A stretch of DNA of 56,349 bases, taken from the NCBI RefSeq assembly GCF_024231755.1, contig NZ_JAAEQH010000305.1:1-56349 (forward strand). Direction: 5' to 3'. The notes under the pieces were generated by a model. The model was not told the origin of the DNA. It ran no database searches and saw nothing but the letters and a program-made list of their open reading frames with translations. A program made the translations under genes and the position numbers. This document shows positions 1 through 6,275 of the stretch, piece by piece. Each line of letters opens with the position of its first letter. Position 1 is the first letter of the stretch. The DNA comes from Neptuniibacter sp. Lineage in GTDB: Bacteria; Pseudomonadota; Gammaproteobacteria; Pseudomonadales; Balneatricaceae.

Positions 1-672
1 CTCTGCACACTGACCCCGATAAGTTCCTGGTTCGTCAACAATGGTCCAGGCTTCGTTGATAAAGCCCGGAATAGTATCTTTTTTCACTGCAAGATCAGGC
101 ACCCACCAAGAGTGGATAACGTCATTGGCAGTTAATAGGAAGCGAACCTTTTTCCCTGCAGGAATAACCAGAGGATTATCCACCTCAAGCAGATAATGCT
201 CCCCTTTTGCTGCAGCGTTATTTATCTGTTCACGAGGAGTAGAAAGGCTAGAGAAAAAATCGATATCCTGGCCCAGATACTGGTAGCGCCACTTCCATTG
301 ATAGCCGGTTATCTGAATATCCAGCTCAGCTTCTGTGTTGTCATACATTTTGATCAGGGTAGCCGTGGCGGGTACCGCCATAGCGATCAGGATCACAAAT
401 GGAATGATAGTCCAGGTGATTTCTACAAAGATATTTTCATGGAAATTGTGTGCTTCAGCACCGCGGGATTTACGGTGATAAACCACAGAGAAAAGCATGA
501 CACCAAACACTACAACGCCAATTGCCACACAGATCCAGAAGATAATCATGTGCAGATCATAGACTTCCCGGCTTATCTCCGTGACACCACGGGTCAGATT
601 CACGGCCCAATCGGCCTGAACATTTCCGGCAGATAAGAAAAGCGCCGATAGAATCAGCTTGTTCTTGATCAT
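1..672 (-). CDS. coxB: Cytochrome c oxidase subunit II, 3'-truncated by window edge
   Basis: Reading the minus strand from the ATG at 672 gives 224 residues with no stop before the window edge. A signal peptide ends near residue 20 (VQA|D). Two membrane segments follow (about 40-63 and 84-107), then the periplasmic CuA cupredoxin domain with YQWKWRY, His187 in HSWWVPD, and Cys222 in RGQCAE at the very edge. The second CuA cysteine, the last ligands and any cytochrome c extension lie outside. The protein would carry electrons from cytochrome c to the haem-copper centre of subunit I in the inner membrane. The start is supported by AAAGGGG seven bases upstream. The 5' leader may hide this ribosome site (separate entry). 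Identification is confident; the exact oxidase class (aa3 is likely) is not proven. Confidence 0.93.
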   Translation of the reverse strand, partial: MIKNKLILSALFLSAGNVQADWAVNLTRGVTEISREVYDLHMIIFWICVAIGVVVFGVMLFSVVYHRKSRGAEAHNFHENIFVEITWTIIPFVILIAMAVPATATLIKMYDNTEAELDIQITGYQWKWRYQYLGQDIDFFSSLSTPREQINNAAAKGEHYLLEVDNPLVIPAGKKVRFLLTANDVIHSWWVPDLAVKKDTIPGFINEAWTIVDEPGTYRGQCAE

Positions 673-677
673 TGCAG

Positions 678-813
678 GCCCCTTTCGTTACACAAAAACG
701 AGCCTGTCAGAATCCTCTCACTAGGGGCGTTGCACTTCTATAATTTCAACGTCGGTAGCAGCAGGGTTCGGGCAGGCTCTCTTTCGCCTGGACTCCGTCC
801 TATCATTTCCGAC
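678..813 (-). promoter_or_regulatory. Structured 5' leader of coxB with possible RBS sequestration
   Basis: Seen by hand-pairing the minus strand. An outer stem GTCGG (813-809) pairs with CCGAC (755-751). It encloses a hairpin GGAC/GTCC (800-790) and a hairpin AGGC/GCCT (789-774), which gives a three-way-junction shape. Downstream, GCCCCT (728-723) is an exact complement of AGGGGC (683-678), which is the coxB Shine-Dalgarno region. The stretch could be a cis-acting leader controlling translation. I do not recognise it as a named riboswitch class. Confidence 0.4.
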
Positions 814-871
814 CAATCCGCTTGGTTATACCTGCAAGTATAGCAGTGAAAAAAAATATGCAAGAAATTAG

Positions 872-1096
872 CTAAGGCGCAGCACTAAAGTAACTGATTG
901 AAAGATTCACCAATAGGTAGGCAAAACATACCAAGAAAATAAGTAGTAAAACGCCCATAAGGATATAGGGCCAAAAATGTCCGGAGCGGAAGTCCCGCTC
1001 ATAATTGCTCTGTGAATGGACGCCTAAAAAAGCTGCGAGGGCACTTGCAAAAAACTGCGGCCAATCAGTTGAATGATCACTTCCAGCCTTTTTCAT
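872..1096 (-). CDS. DUF2970 family small inner-membrane protein
   Basis: The product is 74 residues. An N-terminal part contains FFASALAAFLGVHSQSNYERDF, matching the DUF2970 pattern (alanine-rich helix, G-V-Q/H-S-x-x-N-x-E-R-D), and is followed by one strongly hydrophobic segment near residues 43-68. Members of this family are often found beside cytochrome oxidase genes in Proteobacteria, which fits coxB immediately downstream here. Molecular function is unknown; a role near the respiratory oxidase is inference. The start has GAGGGGG nine bases upstream. It probably shares a transcript with the 37-residue ORF that ends 11 bases upstream. Confidence 0.75.
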   Translation of the reverse strand: MKKAGSDHSTDWPQFFASALAAFLGVHSQSNYERDFRSGHFWPYILMGVLLLIFLVCFAYLLVNLSISYFSAAP

Positions 1097-1107
1097 GGCT
1101 ATCCCCC

Positions 1108-1221
1108 TCAGTTACCAACCAGAATAAATGCCATGCTGATCATCAGGATAATCATTAGCAGAAACAAAACTGTATAACACAAGATTCGCAGCTGTCGGCA
1201 CTGACAAGATAGGAGCTTCAT
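1108..1221 (-). CDS. Possible 37-residue single-pass membrane peptide
   Basis: This ORF begins MKLLSCQCRQLRILCY and continues as an uninterrupted hydrophobic helix (about residues 15-34, rich in L, I, M) ending LVGN. It has one of the best ribosome sites in the window, GGAGGTGG starting six bases before the ATG. It ends 11 bases before the DUF2970 start, so the two may be co-translated. The N-terminus has two cysteines (CQC) and three basic residues, giving a cytoplasm-in orientation. No family was recognised. The strong ribosome site and membrane helix argue for a real gene, but the short length keeps the call tentative. Confidence 0.5.
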   Translation of the reverse strand: MKLLSCQCRQLRILCYTVLFLLMIILMISMAFILVGN

Positions 1222-1260
1222 AACCACCTCCAACATACCACTTCTACAATTTAGGTATAG

Positions 1261-1293
1261 CAGAAATAAAAACGGCTTCCTAATTGGAAGCCG
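1261..1293 (-). terminator. Rho-independent terminator of pssA
   Basis: An 8-bp perfect stem CGGCTTCC/GGAAGCCG (1273-1293) with a 5-base loop is followed on the minus strand by TTTTTATTT. It lies seven bases past the pssA stop. Confidence 0.85.
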
Positions 1294-1299
1294 CTTTAA

Positions 1300-2055
1300 T
1301 TATGCCGAAGGTTTTTGCTTGGTTTTTCGCATCACCCAGAGAATCGGTCCTGAGCCAGCATATGCGAGGAACAGTAACCAAAGGAAGGTAGCTGGATCTA
1401 TGGAGATAATACCCACAGCAAGAACAATGCCCGCCAGAATCAGGAAAGGTACTTTCTCTTTTAAGCTAACATCCTTGAAGCTGTAATAAAGGACATTACT
1501 CACCATAAGTACACCAACCAACGCGACATATAACGCGATAACATAGGCATACGGAGCTCCATCAATACCATATTCAGTAGCCGCCCACACCATACCCGCA
1601 ACAGCCGCTGCAGCCGCTGGGCTTGGCAGACCGATAAAATATCGCTTATCAGTAGAACCTATCTGTGTATTAAAGCGGGCAAGCCGTAAAGCGGCACCTG
1701 CCACATATAAGAATGCAGCAAACCAACCTAACTTGCCGATATCATCCAACACCCAATTAAAAACAACCAGTGACGGCGCCACACCAAAAGAGACCATATC
1801 CGCCAAAGAGTCATATTCCGCACCAAAGGCGCTGGAAGTATTGGTCATTCGCGCGACTCGCCCATCAAGGCCATCGAGCACCATAGCAACAAAAATGGCG
1901 ATAGCAGCATTTTCAAAGTGGCCATTCATGCTGGCAACCACAGCATAAAAACCAGAGAAAAGTGCCCCTGTAGTAAACAGATTCGGCAGCAGATAGATCC
2001 CCCTGCTACGAGGTTTCACTGGTTCCTGATTGTCTTGATTTTGTGGCTCAGTCAT
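1300..2055 (-). CDS. pssA: CDP-diacylglycerol--serine O-phosphatidyltransferase
   Basis: The enzyme converts CDP-diacylglycerol and L-serine to phosphatidylserine, the precursor of phosphatidylethanolamine, in the inner membrane. The 251-residue product carries the CDP-alcohol phosphotransferase signature D-G-x2-D-G-R-x-A-R ... G ... D-x3-D at residues 61-86, with all the aspartates present (Asp61, Asp64, Asp82, Asp86). About eight hydrophobic segments follow. The length and multi-pass layout match the membrane-embedded class rather than the phospholipase-D-like enterobacterial PssA. It has its own terminator. In Pseudomonas this gene typically follows ilvIHC; here ilvIH is 13.5 kb upstream on the same strand and ilvC is absent. 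Confidence 0.93.
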   Translation of the reverse strand: MTEPQNQDNQEPVKPRSRGIYLLPNLFTTGALFSGFYAVVASMNGHFENAAIAIFVAMVLDGLDGRVARMTNTSSAFGAEYDSLADMVSFGVAPSLVVFNWVLDDIGKLGWFAAFLYVAGAALRLARFNTQIGSTDKRYFIGLPSPAAAAAVAGMVWAATEYGIDGAPYAYVIALYVALVGVLMVSNVLYYSFKDVSLKEKVPFLILAGIVLAVGIISIDPATFLWLLFLAYAGSGPILWVMRKTKQKPSA

Positions 2056-2107
2056 CGCTTATTTATTATTCCGGTTGAGCTAAAAAGGTCCATTCTACTT
2101 TGCCAGC

Positions 2108-2134
2108 CTCCAGGAAGCTATTTCATTCCTGGAG
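2108..2134. other. 9-bp hairpin overlapping the amidotransferase stop codon
   Basis: CTCCAGGAA and TTCCTGGAG form a perfect inverted repeat with a 9-base loop. It spans the last codons of the amidotransferase gene. There is no T-run on either strand, so it is not a standard terminator. It could end transcription weakly or protect the 3' end. Confidence 0.35.
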
Positions 2135-2878
2135 ATGCTCTTGATCGATAACGACGCGTTGAACAAATTTACCCATCAGCGCATTAGATTGTGGCGTTTC
2201 TTGAGCGGAAGAGAGAACTTCATCCAGATGACCATCTCCATCGGTGTACTTCTCTTTATAGAAAGTTAGCCGTTCAACCAGAATTCGCTTATCTACTTCT
2301 GGATGAAACTGAAAAGCCCAGAACGGCTTGTCTTTCAGACGAAACGCATGAATACATTGTTCAGTGTATGCCAGCGAAATACAGTCTTTAGGCAGGCTGC
2401 TAGCATATTGCTTATGTACTGACACCGCATAAAAGTTATCAGGTGTGTCCCTAAAAATTGGGTCTTGCCAGACACTATATTCAAGTGAAATTGGCACAGT
2501 CCCCATCTCGAAGTCTTTCTCCCGGTGCAGAATCTCACCTCCAAGAGCCAACACGGCCAACTGAAAACCAAAGCATGAAGCAAACACTGGCTTATCGGTT
2601 TGTGCGCAGCGCAAAATCAGTTGCTGACATTGCTCAACAAATGGGTAGGTTTCCGGGAGCAGCACATTGGCTTCACTCGCCCCACCCACCAGCAAAGCGT
2701 CATATTGATCAGCCGCTGTATCGGGGAAGTCTGGCGTATCGAATACGTTCAGCACATCAATCTGCTCAATTTTCAGCTCACAGTATTCAGCAAAACTCTC
2801 TAGCTCCTCCTGACGGACCTGATGCCCATCCCTAATCTGAAGCAGTAATAATTTAAGCTGATCCCGACTTTTAGCCAT
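2123..2878 (-). CDS. Class I glutamine amidotransferase-like protein
   Basis: This is a 251-residue stand-alone GATase1 domain. The nucleophile elbow ASCFGFQ places the catalytic cysteine at Cys102, and FQFHPEVD supplies His192 and Glu194, so the triad is intact. The oxyanion region VGGASEAN is near residue 65. Similar stand-alone proteins are annotated as GMP-synthase-like amidotransferases or gamma-glutamyl hydrolases acting on small glutamyl or amide substrates. No synthase partner lies next to it, so the substrate is unknown. The start has GGAAAGG upstream. It is transcribed in line with pssA, with a 67-base gap containing a hairpin. Confidence 0.75.
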   Translation of the reverse strand: MAKSRDQLKLLLLQIRDGHQVRQEELESFAEYCELKIEQIDVLNVFDTPDFPDTAADQYDALLVGGASEANVLLPETYPFVEQCQQLILRCAQTDKPVFASCFGFQLAVLALGGEILHREKDFEMGTVPISLEYSVWQDPIFRDTPDNFYAVSVHKQYASSLPKDCISLAYTEQCIHAFRLKDKPFWAFQFHPEVDKRILVERLTFYKEKYTDGDGHLDEVLSSAQETPQSNALMGKFVQRVVIDQEHLQE

Positions 2879-2911
2879 CTTGCCTTTCCATACTGAATTA
2901 AGTTCTGCGTA

Positions 2912-3910
2912 CTATAAAAACATCGTCTCTATGTCACAACTAGGCTTCCGACCAATCGCACTGAAGTTTGATCCAATCCAGTATTCTGCAGCATTTCGGC
3001 CTCTTTCCTTAAGGTCTGTAAGAAATACCTGACGGGTGTCATATTTACTGGCCTGCTCCAAATTAGAGAGTACTTCACCCGATTCTATAAGATGAAAACG
3101 GAGCGCCTTGAAACGTCGCTCCAAACTACTGGCACTAAAATACTTACCCTTCGCCTGCTGTCGGGTATAACTGATCGCCCTCATCTCACGTAAAAAAGTA
3201 CTTTGAAAGCCTAATTCACTGACTCTTTGATTAATAGCATTTGAAGTTGTTGGTAACTCTCTACCTTGCATCGGCTGCAATAACACCATGAGGATATCTT
3301 CAGCCTTACAGTCAAAGATCAATGGATACACTGCAGGGTTCCCGGAGAAGCCCCCATCCCAGTAATGCCTATTATCAATCTCTATTGCTTGATGTAGCGT
3401 AGGCAAGCAAGCCGAGGCTAAAGCATGCTCCGTAGTGAGTTCATATTCCCGAAACAGCCTAATTTTTCCTGACGCGACATCCGTCGCAGCAATGAATAGC
3501 TGTATCGAGGAGTCTTTCCTTAACATTTCAAAATCAACAATATCGTCTAGAAGAAAACGTAACGGATTAATATCAAGAGGATTAAGATCGTAGGGCGATA
3601 TGTATCGCAGCATATCCAATACCCATTCGGTCATGGATGTTATCTGCATATCTGGTAACTGCGAGCCAATCAGCTCTGAGGGTGAGTTCAAAGCAACTCT
3701 GTTCCAGAACTGATCTAGCAGGTCTTTTGCTCCCTGCGCTTTATTCAACTGCCAACCATGTGCGAGAAGTAGTGCATTCATTGCTCCTGCACTGGTGCCA
3801 CTGATCGCTTCTGGGGAAATATCCTCCTCAAGCAAACGATCCAGAACCCCCCAAGCAAAGGCTCCATGGGCGCCACCACCTTGTAATGCCAAATTCACTG
3901 ACTTTGCCAT
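2912..3910 (-). CDS. Patatin-like phospholipase
   Basis: The protein has all patatin landmarks: glycine-rich oxyanion loop GGGAHG (residues 11-16), nucleophile elbow GTSAG with Ser40, and DGG with catalytic Asp185. It should be a Ser-Asp dyad lipid acyl hydrolase. No signal peptide or beta-barrel domain is seen, so it is probably cytoplasmic or peripheral rather than an exported ExoU/PlpD type. The ATG at 3910 is preferred over an in-frame GTG at 3916 because GGAGG covers the GTG and is correctly spaced for the ATG. It is divergent from ilvY, a position normally held by ilvC. Substrate and role are unknown. Confidence 0.85.
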   Translation of the reverse strand: MAKSVNLALQGGGAHGAFAWGVLDRLLEEDISPEAISGTSAGAMNALLLAHGWQLNKAQGAKDLLDQFWNRVALNSPSELIGSQLPDMQITSMTEWVLDMLRYISPYDLNPLDINPLRFLLDDIVDFEMLRKDSSIQLFIAATDVASGKIRLFREYELTTEHALASACLPTLHQAIEIDNRHYWDGGFSGNPAVYPLIFDCKAEDILMVLLQPMQGRELPTTSNAINQRVSELGFQSTFLREMRAISYTRQQAKGKYFSASSLERRFKALRFHLIESGEVLSNLEQASKYDTRQVFLTDLKERGRNAAEYWIGSNFSAIGRKPSCDIETMFL

Positions 3911-4056
3911 GCGCACCTCCAGTTATTTTTTGTGCACCGCACAATAATATCAACATAGCATACAAATATGACAACTCTGAACAAAAATTACCCAACCGCT
4001 CCCAACAGACAACAAAATGGCATAAAATTTAAAAAACATTCGAAAAAACGCAACGC

Positions 4057-4929
4057 ATGGATATCAAACAGCTACGGCAATTCATTCATCTCGCTGAGAC
4101 ACTTCACTTTGGTCGCGCCAGCGAGGCTAGTCACATCAGTCCTTCAGCACTCAGCCGAAGTATTAAGCAACTGGAAGAGGAGGTGGGTTCCACTCTCTTT
4201 GAGCGGGATAATCGTACTGTCAGCCTCACTGCAGAAGGGGAAATTTTCTTAGCTTACGCCAGAGACTCCCTCAGTCAGTGGAATATGGTACGTACCCAGT
4301 TAATAGAACGCTCTGGTGAATTACAGGGCGAGATCAGCATGTACTGCTCCGTGACTGCCAGCTACAGTTTTCTATTCGATATTTTGAGCGAATTCCGTCA
4401 CAACTATCCGAAGATAGAAATCAAGCTACATACCGGCGACCCTGAAGACGCCATTGCCCGCGTTCTTTCCGGCGACGAGGACTTTGCAATCACCGCAAAA
4501 CCTGACGCTATGCCCAGTGGACTGGCCTTCAAAAAGATCGCCCTTTCCCCTCTACTTTTCATCGCTCCCGAACGAGGGCTTGATGACCAGCAGCAAGAAA
4601 GCCTCATTCCTGATAGCTCTACACCTATGATTCTTTCTGAAGGTGGATTATCCCGTAAAAGAGTGGACCGCTGGTTTAAGGAACAGAACATCAAACCCCG
4701 AATTTATGCTCAGGTTGCAGGAAACGAGGCCATTGTAAGTATGGTCAGCTTAGGCTTTGGTGTGGGCGTAGTACCAAAGATCGTTCTTGATAACAGCCCG
4801 CTAGCGGCAACGGTTAAAGCGCTAGAGATTGAGCCTAAATTAAAACCTTACGAAGTGGGCATAGTGACTCTTGAGAAAAAATTGAAAAGCCCACTGATCA
4901 GTGCATTCTGGTCCCAGCTTAAAGCTTAG
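4057..4929 (+). CDS. ilvY: LysR-type regulator, IlvY-like
   Basis: The 290-residue LysR-family protein has its winged helix-turn-helix at about residues 18-37 (LHFGRASEASHISPSALSRSI). The effector domain contains IlvY-like stretches FCSVTA-type (YCSVTASYS), VEIKLTTGD-type (IEIKLHTGDPEDA), and a C-terminus ending EKKLKSPLISAFW. In E. coli, IlvY binds acetolactate or acetohydroxybutyrate and activates divergent ilvC. Here ilvC is not adjacent and the divergent neighbour is the patatin gene, although ilvIH lies 11 kb away. It may act in trans on ilvC elsewhere. No good Shine-Dalgarno sequence precedes the ATG. A terminator begins at its stop codon. Confidence 0.8.
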   Translation: MDIKQLRQFIHLAETLHFGRASEASHISPSALSRSIKQLEEEVGSTLFERDNRTVSLTAEGEIFLAYARDSLSQWNMVRTQLIERSGELQGEISMYCSVTASYSFLFDILSEFRHNYPKIEIKLHTGDPEDAIARVLSGDEDFAITAKPDAMPSGLAFKKIALSPLLFIAPERGLDDQQQESLIPDSSTPMILSEGGLSRKRVDRWFKEQNIKPRIYAQVAGNEAIVSMVSLGFGVGVVPKIVLDNSPLAATVKALEIEPKLKPYEVGIVTLEKKLKSPLISAFWSQLKA

Positions 4930-4959
4930 GGTCTGTTAACAGGCCCCAGGTTATTTTTT
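4929..4959 (+). terminator. Terminator of ilvY
   Basis: The stem GGGTCTG/CAGGCCC with a TTAA loop starts at the last base of the ilvY stop and is followed by TTATTTTTTAAA. The T-run overlaps the end of the convergent sterol-desaturase-like gene. Confidence 0.75.
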
Positions 4960-5760
4960 AAATGGGAGTAGCAAGATACCTGGTAAAAGACAAACCTGCT
5001 TCACATCCTGCAAACCCGAGACACCAATGTCCATTTGTAGATGTCCTTTCTGCGGCTGGGCCCGGTAGGTTTTGAATATACGGTCCCACCAAGATAGAGC
5101 GAAACCATAGTTGCTATCGGTTTCCACCCTGATCTGAGAATGGTGGACCCGGTGCATGTCGGGAGTTACTAAAATCCAACGCAACAACTTATCCACCGAT
5201 TTAGGAAGCCTGATATTGGCGTGATTAAACATCGCTGACGCATTTAACAACACCTCAAATATGATCACGGCAACCGCCGGAGCACCAAGAACAATAATTG
5301 CGGCAGACTTTATCAGCATCGACAATATGATCTCGATGGGATGAAAGCGCGCACCTGTAGTAACGTCATAGTCAGGGTCTGCGTGATGCACCCGATGCAA
5401 TCGCCATAAAATAGGGACTTTGTGAAATAGCACATGCTGCGCGTATATCAGTAGATCCAACACCACAACCGCGATGAACGCACTAAGGAATATAGGAATT
5501 GGAAGTTGCTGTAACAATCCAAAACCCTGCTCTTCCACATATAGTGCCACTCCAACCGCAGCGGCCGGAAACAGGATGCGGAGCAGAAAAGAATTAAGAA
5601 ACACCAGCGCCAGATTATTACTCCAGCGCAACAGACGGCCATACTTCTGTCGACGGCAGGGCTTAAGAAACTCCCATCCAGCCATCAGCAGAAAAATGCC
5701 AAAAAAGAAACCAAGGCGGACACTAATTTCGTGTTGTAAAAGCCAAAGCTCCCAACTCAT
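4951..5760 (-). CDS. Sterol desaturase / fatty acid hydroxylase superfamily protein
   Basis: This 269-residue integral membrane protein has the histidine clusters of non-haem di-iron hydroxylases: HVLFHK, HRVHHADPDYD, RFHPIE, NHAN and MHRVHHS. About five hydrophobic segments surround them. Such enzymes use O2 to hydroxylate or desaturate lipids. The bacterial substrate is unknown, and hopanoids, carotenoids or fatty acyl chains are all possible. The start is eight bases after the thioesterase stop, so the two form a likely two-gene unit linking acyl chemistry. The ribosome site is weak, suggesting translational coupling. Confidence 0.82.
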   Translation of the reverse strand: MSWELWLLQHEISVRLGFFFGIFLLMAGWEFLKPCRRQKYGRLLRWSNNLALVFLNSFLLRILFPAAAVGVALYVEEQGFGLLQQLPIPIFLSAFIAVVVLDLLIYAQHVLFHKVPILWRLHRVHHADPDYDVTTGARFHPIEIILSMLIKSAAIIVLGAPAVAVIIFEVLLNASAMFNHANIRLPKSVDKLLRWILVTPDMHRVHHSQIRVETDSNYGFALSWWDRIFKTYRAQPQKGHLQMDIGVSGLQDVKQVCLLPGILLLPFKK

Positions 5761-5767
5761 CTAATTA

Positions 5768-6163
5768 TCACTCGCCTTCAATCATCGCTTCTATTTCTGG
5801 CAGAACTGATGGACGCCCTCTTTCATTCAAAGCCACACCAATCACCAGCGCCTCTAGGGCTACCTTTTCATCACTAAGACGGATTACCCGCTGCCTAAAA
5901 CCAAACTTCACTTTGCTGATCCGCTCCACGGTAACTTCAACGACAAACTTATCGCCACTGGTCAGGGAGTTTTTGTAATCCATTTCAGAACGAACAACCA
6001 CCAGATGGATTTTTTTCGCTGTTAATTCCGCAAAATCGATGCCTTTATCGAGTAGGTATTCATGACGAGCATGCTCCAGATAGTTGAAGTAAACACCGTT
6101 ATTAACGATGCCTTGCAAGTCACATTCATAATCACGCACCTTGAACTCAAGCCGGAACGCCAT
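5768..6163 (-). CDS. Acyl-CoA thioesterase, 4HBT hot-dog fold (YbgC/FadM-like)
   Basis: The 131-residue single hot-dog domain contains the 4HBT signature DYECDLQGIVNNGVYFNYLEHAR, with the likely catalytic Asp15. It would hydrolyse acyl-CoA or acyl-ACP in the cytoplasm. AAGGATC lies six bases before the ATG. The gene directly precedes the sterol-desaturase-like gene. The exact substrate cannot be read from sequence. Confidence 0.82.
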   Translation of the reverse strand: MAFRLEFKVRDYECDLQGIVNNGVYFNYLEHARHEYLLDKGIDFAELTAKKIHLVVVRSEMDYKNSLTSGDKFVVEVTVERISKVKFGFRQRVIRLSDEKVALEALVIGVALNERGRPSVLPEIEAMIEGE

Positions 6164-6275
6164 GGATAGATCCTTAATTAGAAAAAGAGAATATTGCGCA
6201 ATTTATACCATAGATAGATTCATTCGAGACAATTGCAGTACGCATGCAGCTCTCATTAATCCACGTTCTGATTAA

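Noticed and set aside
196..636. Plus-strand ORF of 146 residues
   Set aside because: It is the antisense shadow of coxB, whose minus-strand frame encodes clear CuA-domain motifs.
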